64,000 nucleotides of DNA, taken from the NCBI GenBank assembly GCA_016841245.1, contig JAENZN010000005.1, positions 124,001 to 188,000 on the forward strand, given 5' to 3'. This DNA is from Syntrophomonas sp. GTDB lineage: Bacteria > Bacillota > Syntrophomonadia > Syntrophomonadales > Syntrophomonadaceae. The translations under genes and the position numbers were made by a program. This document shows, one piece after another, positions 46,529-55,037 of the stretch (its first letter is position 1; the number at the start of each line of letters is the position of its first letter). The notes under the pieces were generated by a model that was not told where the DNA came from, did not search any database, and saw only the letters and a list, made by a program, of their open reading frames with translations.

Positions 46529-46648
46529 GTGGACAAAAAGAAAAAGGGATCTCCGGATGCCCCAAGAGCGAAGTCAGAAGGGCATCAGGAAGCAGCAACC
46601 GTTAATGATGATTCTAAGCAAAACAAGAAAAAAAATAAAAAGTCATGA
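46529..46648 (+). CDS. Lysine-rich small protein (39 aa)
   Basis: GTG 46529 follows AGGGAGGTG by 6-8 bases. The product begins MDKKKKGSPD and ends KKKNKKS, with 13 lysines in 39 residues and an acidic middle. It has no cysteine or membrane segment. The position after the recG terminator and before the SASP gene suggests a spore-associated small protein, but I know no matching family. Confidence 0.5.
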   Translation: MDKKKKGSPDAPRAKSEGHQEAATVNDDSKQNKKKNKKS

Positions 46649-46720
46649 AAATACTTCTAGCATATAAGTTACTACTCGGGAGACACTAAGACTACTAAAG
46701 CAAAGGAGGTGAAATAAAAC

Positions 46721-46918
46721 ATGGCAAGCAATAAACTTTTAATTCCTCAGGCCAGACAGGCCATGGATCAGTTCAAAATGGAAGCAGCTCAGGAAGTAGG
46801 AGTAAACCTGAAACAGGGATACAATGGCGACCTGACTTCACAGCAGGCTGGTAGCATAGGTGGTCAGATGGTTAAGAAAATGATCTATTCTTACCAGCAG
46901 AACCAAACCATGAAGTAA
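46721..46918 (+). CDS. Alpha/beta-type small acid-soluble spore protein
   Basis: The 65-aa protein coats and protects spore DNA, switching it toward an A-like form, and is degraded at germination. It has the family motifs: a germination protease site in FKMEAAQEVGV and the GSIGGQMVKKMI segment near the C terminus. AAAGGAGGTG precedes the ATG. The degrading protease gene gpr lies 1.2 kb downstream on the other strand, separated by an IS element. Confidence 0.95.
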   Translation: MASNKLLIPQARQAMDQFKMEAAQEVGVNLKQGYNGDLTSQQAGSIGGQMVKKMIYSYQQNQTMK

Positions 46919-46951
46919 TAATATAGTTTGATTGACTAATCATACTACTTT

Positions 46952-46990
46952 AACAAGCGGATTATTTAAAAAATATCCGCTTGTTTTCAT
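46952..46990 (+). terminator. Terminator of the SASP gene
   Basis: AACAAGCGGAT and ATCCGCTTGTT form an 11-bp stem, followed by TTCATTTTA. Confidence 0.85.
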
Positions 46991-47015
46991 TTTATTTGAA
47001 ACGTAACAAGGGGAC

Positions 47016-47061
47016 GGTTCTGTTGTTACATTACCAAATTTAAAGATGTAACAACAGAACC
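47016..47061. repeat. Perfect 16-bp hairpin inserted in the left IS end
   Basis: GGTTCTGTTGTTACAT and ATGTAACAACAGAACC pair over a 14-base loop. Together with the flanking GGGGACGG it resembles repeats tied to IS200-like or REP-type transposases. Confidence 0.7.
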
Positions 47062-47144
47062 GGCAGACTGTGTGAAAAGTCCATTTCACGCATCCCAACT
47101 ATACTCATTTTTGGGTAAAATAAATATAGTGGGAGGTGCTAAAA

Positions 47145-48026
47145 ATGGCATATGTAAAGGGAGAGAACCGGCAACAAATTAACATGTTTCCGAAAATAAT
47201 AGATGATTACGTTGGTGAGGATAATCCAGTTAGAGTCATAGAAGCCTTTGTTATAAGTTTAGACATGTCTGAGTTAGGTTTCGAAAGAGCAGAAGAGCCT
47301 ATTTTAGGCAGACCAGCATATGATCCACGAGATCTATTAAAACTCTACCTTTACGGATACTTGAACCGTATACGTTCATCCCGCAAACTTGAGAGTGAAG
47401 CAAGCAGAAATCTGGAAGTAATATGGTTAGTATCCGGACTAAAACCCGATTTTAAAACCATAGCCGATTTCAGAAAAGATAACAAAGAAGCGGTTAAAAA
47501 AGTGTTTAAACAGTTTAGCCTATTATGCAAAGAATGGGGATTATATGGACAAAACCTGGTAACTGTGGATGGCTCTAAGTTCAGAGCTAGTAACTCCAAA
47601 AAGAAAAACTTTAATGAGAAGAAGCTAAACCGTCATCTCAAATATATTGACACAAAAATTGAACAGTATCTAAACGAGCTTGGTCGCGATTATCACAATT
47701 ACAAAGCTTGTAAGAAATGTAAACTGAGAGATCATTGCACAAAGGCCAAGCGAGGCAGATCAATATACCGAAGTATTCACCAGGATCTACTAGATGAGGT
47801 TGATAAGCGAACTCGAGAAAACAAAGAACTTTACACCAAGCGGCAAATGATAGTGGAACACCCGTTTGGAACCATCAAACGTAGTTGGGGCTATAATTAT
47901 TTCCTAACCCGAGGACTTAATTCAGTAAATGCTGAATCTGGTCTTGCTTTTCTTGCCTATAACATAACCAGGGCAATAAATATCCTAGGAGTTAAGGAAA
48001 TAGTGAGTAGATTACAGGCCGTATAA
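47145..48026 (+). CDS. IS1182-family transposase, internally deleted
   Basis: The frame begins MAYVKGENRQQ (GGGAGGTG upstream) and gives 293 aa, whereas intact IS1182 transposases have about 450-550. The N-terminal domain (RPAYDPRDLLKLYLYGYLNRIRSSR) and first catalytic segment (TVDGSKFRA) are present, as is the C-terminal part (cysteine cluster CKKCKLRDHC, VEHPFGTIKRSWGY). The middle, which should hold the second catalytic aspartate, is missing, joined in frame near EQYLNELGRDY. A non-functional product is expected. Confidence 0.88.
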   Translation: MAYVKGENRQQINMFPKIIDDYVGEDNPVRVIEAFVISLDMSELGFERAEEPILGRPAYDPRDLLKLYLYGYLNRIRSSRKLESEASRNLEVIWLVSGLKPDFKTIADFRKDNKEAVKKVFKQFSLLCKEWGLYGQNLVTVDGSKFRASNSKKKNFNEKKLNRHLKYIDTKIEQYLNELGRDYHNYKACKKCKLRDHCTKAKRGRSIYRSIHQDLLDEVDKRTRENKELYTKRQMIVEHPFGTIKRSWGYNYFLTRGLNSVNAESGLAFLAYNITRAINILGVKEIVSRLQAV

Positions 48027-48159
48027 GCCTTAGACAAATCATTTTTTATACATTTTACTGTTCAACAACCGAGACAGGGGAAGTAAACTGTGTGCTATTA
48101 GGTTTGTGGGCCATTAGAGTGACTAATTTTTCACACAGTCTGCCGTCCCCTTGTTACGT

Positions 48160-49119
48160 TTAGGTCGTATAGAGTTCCAGTTGTTCCCGGGATATGCCGG
48201 GGAATAGTGATTGGGCTACTCCCATGGAAATGGTTTTGGAAGTGTTTTCGATAATGTCATCAATTTCTTTGGGAGTTACTGCCAGGCTGCCGCCAAAACG
48301 AGATAAAATAGATTTAATGGTATCGCTGGAAACCGATTCATTATACATAGCACCACTGTTAACACAAAACTGTTTAACCGCCTGAGTAGCAATAATCGAG
48401 GCGCTTACTATGGTGGGACAGCCAATGGCAATTACGGGCAGACCGAGTTCTTCTTCTGTTAATGCATGCCGGGCATTGCCTACTCCGCCTCCAGGTTGAA
48501 TACCGGTATCTGACATCTGTATAGTGGTCCCGATGCGGTCAACGTTCTGTGCCGCCAGTGCATCCACTACCACTAATAAGGCAGGTTTAACATTATCTAC
48601 CGTTCCTTTTATAACCTCAAAAGTTTCCAACCCGGTAATGCCCAACACTCCCGGTGCAATGCCGCAGACCGGCCTCATACCTTCAACCAGTGCATCGGGT
48701 GCAAATTGATGATATTGCCTGGTTATAGGACTGTACTCGATGAATTTTGGTCCCAGAGCATCGGGGGTAGCTCGCCAGTTGCCCAGGCCTACCATTAACA
48801 CTAGATCCCCGGGATTAAGTTTGCCAGTAGTAAGAGTAGTCATGGATTTCTCTACCGCCTGAATTACTTCATCATTAACATAAGGGTCATTGATTTTTAA
48901 AGGGGGAGATTCGATGGTTATATAAGTACCTACAGGTTTGCCAACCTTACCAGCACCAATATTATTAAGAATATTAATGGTAGTAATTTTAATGTGTTCC
49001 AAATTTTCGACTTTTTCTTCTACCCCTTCGACTTCAACATCAGCGGCCCCCCGAGCCAAATCTCGTGCTTCAACGGCCAGGTCTACATGCAGCTTGAATT
49101 CTTTAATGCTTGTTTCCAT
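48160..49119 (-). CDS. gpr: Germination protease Gpr
   Basis: Gpr degrades alpha/beta SASPs when spores germinate and is made as a zymogen that self-processes near its N terminus. The 319-aa protein has the propeptide-type start (KLHVDLAVEARDLARG), GLGNWRATPDALGPK, and IQPGGGVGN. The stop codon TAA at 48160-48162 uses the last two bases of the adjoining IS element, so the element joined exactly at the 3' end. The C terminus (REQLELYTT) still resembles the family ending, so little has been lost. It is convergent with the SASP gene. Confidence 0.95.
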   Translation of the reverse strand: METSIKEFKLHVDLAVEARDLARGAADVEVEGVEEKVENLEHIKITTINILNNIGAGKVGKPVGTYITIESPPLKINDPYVNDEVIQAVEKSMTTLTTGKLNPGDLVLMVGLGNWRATPDALGPKFIEYSPITRQYHQFAPDALVEGMRPVCGIAPGVLGITGLETFEVIKGTVDNVKPALLVVVDALAAQNVDRIGTTIQMSDTGIQPGGGVGNARHALTEEELGLPVIAIGCPTIVSASIIATQAVKQFCVNSGAMYNESVSSDTIKSILSRFGGSLAVTPKEIDDIIENTSKTISMGVAQSLFPGISREQLELYTT

Positions 49120-49202
49120 AGTTCATTACCTCCTCTAATCTATTCTCCATACAAAACAGTATAATTATTCAAGAAATTATAAGTTTTGATACCTTATAGA
49201 AT

Positions 49203-49236
49203 TAAAATGGCGATCTAAAAGACCGCCATTTTGGGG
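49203..49236. other. Hairpin between gpr and rsmD
   Basis: AAAATGGCG and CGCCATTTT form a 9-bp stem. It could work as a weak bidirectional terminator, though both neighbouring genes point away from it. The rest of 49120-49403 shows nothing recognisable. Confidence 0.4.
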
Positions 49237-49403
49237 AGAGGAGAATTTTGTAAAGTTGTTGGGGAGGGTTTGTTTACCAGAATATCTATCTGGTACTAAT
49301 ATCATTGCCTCTGATTGCAGATTATATACAATATTTTAAAAAAATTTTGTGATAAAATATTAGAAATAAGTGGTAGATAATTAGAAAAGCAAAGGTGAGG
49401 TAT

Positions 49404-49979
49404 TTGAGGGTTATTTCAGGAACTGCCAAGGGTAAGCGGTTAAAGGCTCCCCCGGGTATGACTACCAGGCCGGTAACCGATATGGTAAAAGAAGCTCTGT
49501 ATAACGTACTCGGCTTTGACGTGGTTGGTTCGCTATTTCTAGATCTGTTTGCAGGCAGTGGAAGTATAGGTATCGAGGCACTAAGCAGGGGGGCGAACCT
49601 GGTTATTTTCATAGATCGGGATGCCAGAGCAACTCAGGTTATTAAAGGCAACCTCGATAATTGCGGTTTTGACCGCAAACTATATGAAGTTCACCGTAAT
49701 GATGTATTTAAAGCCCTGGATATACTGCAGAAACGGAAAGTGAAATTCGATTTCATATATATAGACCCTCCATTTACTGACGAAGAGATCTTTGGCAGGA
49801 TTTTGCACCGAATGGATGCAGCTGATATTATGAAGCATCAGGGCCGAGTTATTATTAGAACCCGCCGCAAAAAGATACTGCCAGAAGACCTCAAAAATCT
49901 AAGAAAATACCGCGTAAACGATTACGGTGAGTCCACCTTGCATTATTATTATAGGAATGAGGAGGATATTAACATATGA
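49404..49979 (+). CDS. rsmD: 16S rRNA (guanine(966)-N2)-methyltransferase RsmD
   Basis: RsmD methylates G966 of 16S rRNA. The 191-aa SAM-dependent enzyme has LDLFAGSGSIGIEALSRGA and the NPPY-like catalytic motif as DPPF (YIDPPFTDEEI). TTG 49404, six bases after AAGGTG, gives the normal MRVISGTAKG start; a GTG at 49395 is less well placed. It overlaps the next gene by 4 bases. Confidence 0.95.
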   Translation: MRVISGTAKGKRLKAPPGMTTRPVTDMVKEALYNVLGFDVVGSLFLDLFAGSGSIGIEALSRGANLVIFIDRDARATQVIKGNLDNCGFDRKLYEVHRNDVFKALDILQKRKVKFDFIYIDPPFTDEEIFGRILHRMDAADIMKHQGRVIIRTRRKKILPEDLKNLRKYRVNDYGESTLHYYYRNEEDINI

Positions 49980-50443
49980 TGGAAATATACAGGATACTGG
50001 ATGATCTGGAAGCAATGGCCAAAGCGAGCAAAAAGGTACCGTTATCAAGCGGTAAAATTATTATTGACAGCAACGACTTTCTGGACCGGGTAGATCGCAT
50101 CAGGGCCATCATGCCCGAGGAACTGGAAACGGCCAGATTAGTTATATCAGAGAAGGAAAGAATTATTAAAGAAGCCTGCAGCCAGGCAGACCAGTATGTC
50201 GATGAATCCAGAGATAAGGTGGCGCGCATGGTGGATGACAATGAGATAACCCGCAATGCAGTTAAAATGGCGGAAGAGATTGTCGAGCGTTCCGAAGAAG
50301 TAGCCGCGGATATCCGAAAAGAAGCTAACGAATATGCCAAGCAGATTCTTACTCATATAGAAATGGTATTGAACCGCAGTCTGGATACTATAGGTCAGGG
50401 TAAGGATGAACTGCATCGGGAAATTGAAAAAGGTTCTATTTAA
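49976..50443 (+). CDS. Coiled-coil protein of the rsmD-ylbJ region
   Basis: The 155-aa protein is charged and mostly helical, with a long coiled coil from about residue 48 to 150 rich in E, R, K and A, resembling peripheral-stalk subunits of ATPases. It overlaps rsmD by an ATGA junction and so is translationally coupled. Homologues sit beside rsmD in other clostridia. The function is unknown; an ATP synthase subunit is unlikely, because no ATPase genes are near. Confidence 0.85.
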   Translation: MMEIYRILDDLEAMAKASKKVPLSSGKIIIDSNDFLDRVDRIRAIMPEELETARLVISEKERIIKEACSQADQYVDESRDKVARMVDDNEITRNAVKMAEEIVERSEEVAADIRKEANEYAKQILTHIEMVLNRSLDTIGQGKDELHREIEKGSI

Positions 50444-51614
50444 TATTTCTGCTCAGACTAAATATCATCATCATTACTATAATAAACAAGCAGACAACCA
50501 TGCACCACAGCGATAAATGCCAGGCATCGAATGAATAGAGGACTTTTTCAATCGGAAATGATATAGTGGAAATTGTACCATAGCTGAGAAATATACGGTA
50601 TCCGGCCCAGGATATTATCACCGAAAGGAACATCTGTATCAGGCGGGATTTTAAATAAAAGGAAAGACGAACCGGCATATCGGCAACAATACCCATAATC
50701 TGGGCTATTATAGAAAAGCCGCTGAATGCCAGTACCATACTAACGGCCAGCAGCTGGCCCAGAATGTCATGGTCAGCAGCCGCAGCAATAGTTTGTGATC
50801 CTATGGTGATTTCAAACATTCCCATCCCTATCCCATAAGCAGTTTGATAGGGAAGGTTGAGGAAAAAAAGTAGTTTACTCCAAAAAATAGCGATATAGTG
50901 CATAATACCCCATACGGACAACATCCGGGTTAAAACAGAGAAAATAATAATAAAGCCGGCTATGGCCAGAATATTATTGATGGCGGTTTTGATAGATTCA
51001 CTGAGCAGCTTACCTGGGGATGTATCATCATTTTTATTATCGGCCAGCATCTTGATCGCTTCTGTTAAAAGCTGCCGGGGGGCAGTTTTTTTTAACGGCA
51101 ATCTCTGGGGGGCAGTTAATCCCCATATTAATCCCACTAGAAGGTTGGCCAAATAGTGGGATACTGCCAGAATGCAGCCCATCATAGGTGAGTTGAACAT
51201 ACCTACTCCGACCGCGCCGAGTATAAACAGGGGACTGGAATTGTTGGTAAAAGATACCAGGCGTTCAGCTTCCGGTCCGGTTATCATTTTATCATCATAC
51301 AGCCGCCTGGTTAAGATGGCCCCGATGGGAAAGCCGGAAGTGAATCCCATAGCTACCACCAGCGAAGAACAGCCGGGCAGTTTGAACAGGGGCCGCATTA
51401 CTGGTTCCAGAACTACTCCCAGAAATCGGGCAAATCCCAGGCTTATCAGGAGATCCGCAGCAATAAAAAATGGCAAAAGAGCCGGTACTATTATGGAATA
51501 CCACAATTCAAAACCACTTCCAGCAGCATTAACGGTCTCATTTGGATTGATGATCATAAAAAAGGTTAGAATAATTACTATACCCAGAAAAAACATACGG
51601 CTGTAACTGGCCAA
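50436..51614 (-). CDS. ylbJ: Sporulation integral membrane protein YlbJ
   Basis: The 392-aa protein has about eight membrane segments and the paired nucleoside-transporter-like (Gate) repeats of YlbJ, with PALLPFFIAADLL, GFTSGFPIGA and FTNNSSPLFILGAVG. In Bacillus YlbJ is needed for normal spore coat or cortex development under sigma-E control. It converges with the coiled-coil gene and overlaps its end by 8 bases. Confidence 0.93.
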   Translation of the reverse strand: MASYSRMFFLGIVIILTFFMIINPNETVNAAGSGFELWYSIIVPALLPFFIAADLLISLGFARFLGVVLEPVMRPLFKLPGCSSLVVAMGFTSGFPIGAILTRRLYDDKMITGPEAERLVSFTNNSSPLFILGAVGVGMFNSPMMGCILAVSHYLANLLVGLIWGLTAPQRLPLKKTAPRQLLTEAIKMLADNKNDDTSPGKLLSESIKTAINNILAIAGFIIIFSVLTRMLSVWGIMHYIAIFWSKLLFFLNLPYQTAYGIGMGMFEITIGSQTIAAAADHDILGQLLAVSMVLAFSGFSIIAQIMGIVADMPVRLSFYLKSRLIQMFLSVIISWAGYRIFLSYGTISTISFPIEKVLYSFDAWHLSLWCMVVCLFIIVMMMIFSLSRNIK

Positions 51615-51765
51615 GATAGCAACTCCTCTGTGTAAATTTTATAAGTTAGAGGGACTGTTTTCATCCATACATATGTATGCTATAGATATAAATAGAAGTA
51701 CACAAGCTGTGGTGGCATGCTTTGCGTTTGCGGAGTTAACAACAAATCGGGAGGTGAGTAAAATA

Positions 51766-52548
51766 ATGGATAAACCTATAGTGGCCCTGGTATTAGGTGC
51801 GGGCAGTGCCAGAGGATTGGCGCATATCGGAGTTTTGCAGGTGTTGGAGGAGAATCAAATCCCGTTTGATTTAATAGTGGGAAGCAGTATGGGCGCTATG
51901 ATAGGTGGTATCTATGGTTCTGGTGCAGATATTAAGATGCTGGGCAAAGTAGTAGAACATATGGATATGGGCAGATTTTTTGAAGTCAGCGTTCCCCGCA
52001 TGGGTTTTATTAATGGCAATAAAATTAACGAATTTATAAAGTTGCTTACTAAAAATAGAACTTTTAATGAGTTATCTCTGCCCGTATATATGGTGGCTAC
52101 AGACCTCTATACTGGTGCCAGCATTATCTTACAAGAAGGAATAGTTGCCGAAGCAATTAGAGCCAGTATATCAATCCCGGGAATATTTAAACCGGTAATG
52201 AAAGATGATATGCTGCTGGTAGATGGCGCAGTTACTGATCGTGTGCCGGTTGAAGCTGCTGCCCAGTTGGGTGCGGATGTTATTGTTGCTGTTGATGTAA
52301 AGTATGGAGTAGGCAAACAAATCGTAATTAATAATACTTTAGATGTTATCCTGACTGCCCTGGACATCATGCAGAAAAGACAATTAGAGACCATATGCGG
52401 TATTTCTGATATAGTGATACAACCTGCTGTAGCTGGTTATAACTCCTGGGACTTTGACAAGGCCTATGAACTTATAGAACTGGGAAGAGAAGCGACTCTG
52501 GCGAAACTTCCCGAGTTAAAAGAAGTAATCAAGCTTGGCCAGAGGTAG
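51766..52548 (+). CDS. Patatin-like phospholipase (YlbK/RssA type)
   Basis: The 260-aa protein has the patatin serine hydrolase features: the oxyanion loop GAGSARGLAH (residues 11-20), nucleophile elbow GSSMG, and the catalytic aspartate in VDGAV. Such enzymes hydrolyse acyl esters of phospholipids on the cytoplasmic side. ATG 51766 follows GGGAGGTGAG; the longer frame from 51673 is not supported. It corresponds to ylbK, next to ylbJ and ylbM in Firmicutes. Confidence 0.92.
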   Translation: MDKPIVALVLGAGSARGLAHIGVLQVLEENQIPFDLIVGSSMGAMIGGIYGSGADIKMLGKVVEHMDMGRFFEVSVPRMGFINGNKINEFIKLLTKNRTFNELSLPVYMVATDLYTGASIILQEGIVAEAIRASISIPGIFKPVMKDDMLLVDGAVTDRVPVEAAAQLGADVIVAVDVKYGVGKQIVINNTLDVILTALDIMQKRQLETICGISDIVIQPAVAGYNSWDFDKAYELIELGREATLAKLPELKEVIKLGQR

Positions 52549-52561
52549 GGTACCATGTCGT

Positions 52562-53809
52562 TTATACTTTGACCGGCGATGTGGTATAGTCTCTGGCACC
52601 AGTTCTGGAGTCAGGATCGGGCATAAGCAGGCTGTAGATATCAGTAGCCTTTATATCAAGTTCCAGCATGGAACCCGGAGCGTACCCTTTATTTTCCTCA
52701 TAGAAGCGTTTGACGTCTTTGCCCCGATTTAAAACCTGTAAGCTGCTGCGAGTATTTATCTCCTGGAGTATTTGCTTGCCCCGATGGGTAAAACCCAGGA
52801 CATGCAGGTAAGTAGGTCCCTCTTTATCAAGATCCTCAACCAGAGATTTATTTACTTCCAGGAGGCTGTATAAAAGTATGCGGTTAATTCTGGTGAGGCT
52901 GTAGCGCCGGGATTTTATATACTGCCGCAGACCGGCCAGGGTTCCACAGCTTCGGGATGCTTCATAGATTCGGTATTCCAAACCTTCTGATACTTCATAC
53001 AACTGCTTTATTTCAGGTATAGACAGGGTGCGTAATCTGCATAAGATAGCCTGTTCCAGGGAGTCGCTCAGAATCGGGGCCTGGCCGGAGTCAATTTCCT
53101 TGCTCAATATCTCCCAGCTGGCCAGGGGCATTGTGCTTTGGATTTCTTCACCATGGCGGCCATCCAATAAGGAACTGCGGATAGCTGTAGCACTGGCCAG
53201 GGTTGATAAGTCTGGATCGTGGTAGGCCTTGCCTTTTCTGCTTATAGTCAAGGGCATAAGAGGGAGGTTTAATTCTTCTATAACTCTTAAATATTCCAGA
53301 GCCAGTATATTATTAGGTCCTGAAAGCAGTTGGTCTAAATCTGACTGGCTGGGCTCCAGATAATCCTGGAGAGCTCTGGACCGTGCGGCTGGATAACTTA
53401 GACCAGAGGCCAGTTTTTCCCTTAAAATCAATTTATATTCATCCGGTTCGAAGGCTAATATTCTGGCCACATATTTTAATGGTTCCAGATTCCCCGCTTC
53501 GCTTCCAAAAGCCAGGTGGGATACTATTCTGGAGCCATATAGAGATTGGATTGCTCCCCGGGCAAAATAATAGGCGCTTCTTACCGCATATATAAAGGGA
53601 AGCTCAATAACCAGATCAGTTCCGCATCGCAGAGCCATTTCTGCTCGAGCCCATTTGCTGCATACTGCTGGTTCACCACGCTGAACAAAATTTCCGCTCA
53701 TGATGCATAAAACCGCGTCGAAATGCTGCTTTTTCTTAGCTTCCTCTATTAAATGCCAATGTCCATTGTGAAAAGGGTTGTATTCGGCAATAATTCCCAG
53801 TACTTTCAT
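52562..53809 (-). CDS. tmcAL: tRNA(Met) cytidine acetate ligase TmcAL
   Basis: TmcAL (YlbM) makes N4-acetylcytidine at the wobble position of elongator tRNA-Met, activating acetate with ATP. The 415-aa protein has the nucleotidyltransferase HxGH-type motif in GIIAEYNPFHNGHWHL, MSGNFVQRGEPA and the ISxxA-like SATAIRSSL. ATG 53809 follows AGGAG at the right spacing; ATG 53815 is too close. It is divergent from pta-ackA, whose pathway makes acetate. Confidence 0.94.
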   Translation of the reverse strand: MKVLGIIAEYNPFHNGHWHLIEEAKKKQHFDAVLCIMSGNFVQRGEPAVCSKWARAEMALRCGTDLVIELPFIYAVRSAYYFARGAIQSLYGSRIVSHLAFGSEAGNLEPLKYVARILAFEPDEYKLILREKLASGLSYPAARSRALQDYLEPSQSDLDQLLSGPNNILALEYLRVIEELNLPLMPLTISRKGKAYHDPDLSTLASATAIRSSLLDGRHGEEIQSTMPLASWEILSKEIDSGQAPILSDSLEQAILCRLRTLSIPEIKQLYEVSEGLEYRIYEASRSCGTLAGLRQYIKSRRYSLTRINRILLYSLLEVNKSLVEDLDKEGPTYLHVLGFTHRGKQILQEINTRSSLQVLNRGKDVKRFYEENKGYAPGSMLELDIKATDIYSLLMPDPDSRTGARDYTTSPVKV

Positions 53810-53956
53810 AAACATGCTCCTGTAAATATTTATGTGATAATAGTAACATAAATGTTACCACTAATATTTTGATTTATGCTAGAATTAATGAAGAATGTGA
53901 ATCGTGGAATTATTAAAAAATTCGATCACAAGACAAAAAAATGGGGAGGTTAGTCC

Positions 53957-54949
53957 ATGAGTTTGTTAGCTCAAATTAGAGAAAAAGCAGCAATAAAAGG
54001 GAAAACAATAGTTCTTCCCGAAGGGACCGAAGAAAGAACACTTCAAGCAATCAAAGGCATCGTTGACAATAAGATAGCTAATCCAATTTTGCTGGGGGAT
54101 GAAAGTGCAATTAAGGGATTAGCAGTCAAATTGGGTGCCGACATTTCAGGAGCAGAGATTATCAATCCGGCTACTGCTTCATTTAAAGATGATTTTGTAC
54201 AAGCATTCTATGAAATGCGTAAAAGCAAAGGCGTAAGTATGGACCAGGCTGCAGCAACTTTACTGGACCCGCTGTATTTTGGCTCTATGATGGTCATGAT
54301 GGGAAAAGCTGATGGAGAGGTAGCAGGAGCTGAAAATACTACTGGTAATGTATTAAGACCAGCACTGCAGATCATAAAGACTGCGCCCGGCATATCTGCC
54401 GTTTCCGGTTCATTTATTATGATCGTACCCAATTGTGAATTTGGAGATAATGGATTATTTGTCTTTGCTGATTGTGCAGTTACTATCGTTCCAACCGCAC
54501 AGCAAATGGCGGAATTTGCCAAGGCTTCAGTTGCAACAGCAGTTAATATTTGTGGATTCAAGGATCCCAAAGTCGGAATGTTATCATTCTCTACCAAAGG
54601 CAGTGCCAGTCATGAACTGGTAGATAAGGTGGTTGAGGCTACCAATATCGCCAAAGCCAAATTCCCCGAACTCAAGGTCGATGGAGAATTCCAGTTTGAT
54701 GCTGCTATCGTGGCTAGTGTAGGGGCATCCAAAGCACCGGGAAGCGATATTGCCGGCGACTGCAATGTGCTGGTATTTCCCGACATTCAGGCAGGTAATA
54801 TTGGATATAAACTGGTACAGAGGCTGGCCAAAGCTGAAGCGATTGGACCTATCCTGCAGGGAATTGCCAAACCTGTTAACGACCTGTCCAGAGGCTGCAG
54901 CGTAGAAGATATTGTGAATGTGGTAGCTATGACTTCTATGCAGGCATAA
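53957..54949 (+). CDS. pta: Phosphate acetyltransferase
   Basis: Pta converts acetyl-CoA and phosphate to acetyl phosphate, the first step of acetate formation with ATP gain. The 330-aa short form has the PTA signature KTIVLPEGTEERTLQA and the C-terminal DIQAGNIGYKLVQRLA, with GEVAGAENTTGNVLRPA in the middle. GGGGAGG precedes the ATG. ackA follows after 88 bases. In a syntrophic fatty-acid oxidiser this pair would be the main substrate-level ATP source. Confidence 0.97.
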   Translation: MSLLAQIREKAAIKGKTIVLPEGTEERTLQAIKGIVDNKIANPILLGDESAIKGLAVKLGADISGAEIINPATASFKDDFVQAFYEMRKSKGVSMDQAAATLLDPLYFGSMMVMMGKADGEVAGAENTTGNVLRPALQIIKTAPGISAVSGSFIMIVPNCEFGDNGLFVFADCAVTIVPTAQQMAEFAKASVATAVNICGFKDPKVGMLSFSTKGSASHELVDKVVEATNIAKAKFPELKVDGEFQFDAAIVASVGASKAPGSDIAGDCNVLVFPDIQAGNIGYKLVQRLAKAEAIGPILQGIAKPVNDLSRGCSVEDIVNVVAMTSMQA

Positions 54950-55037
54950 TAATAAAAACAAGAAATTGGTCTGAGCAGGGAGAAAAATATCAACTCCTGA
55001 GCTAAATATTCTTTATTATTTAGGGAGGTAGAATGAA

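Larger units (their letters stand above)
46999..48161. mobile_element. Deleted IS1182-type element with 19-bp terminal inverted repeats
   Basis: The ends AAACGTAACAAGGGGACGG (46999-47017) and its exact complement (48143-48161) bound a 1163-bp element with one transposase frame. Just inside the ends the similarity goes on (CAGACTGTGTGAAAA), but on the left it is interrupted by a 46-base hairpin insert (47018-47063). No target duplication is evident. The transposase has lost its central part, so the copy is probably immobile without help. Confidence 0.85.
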
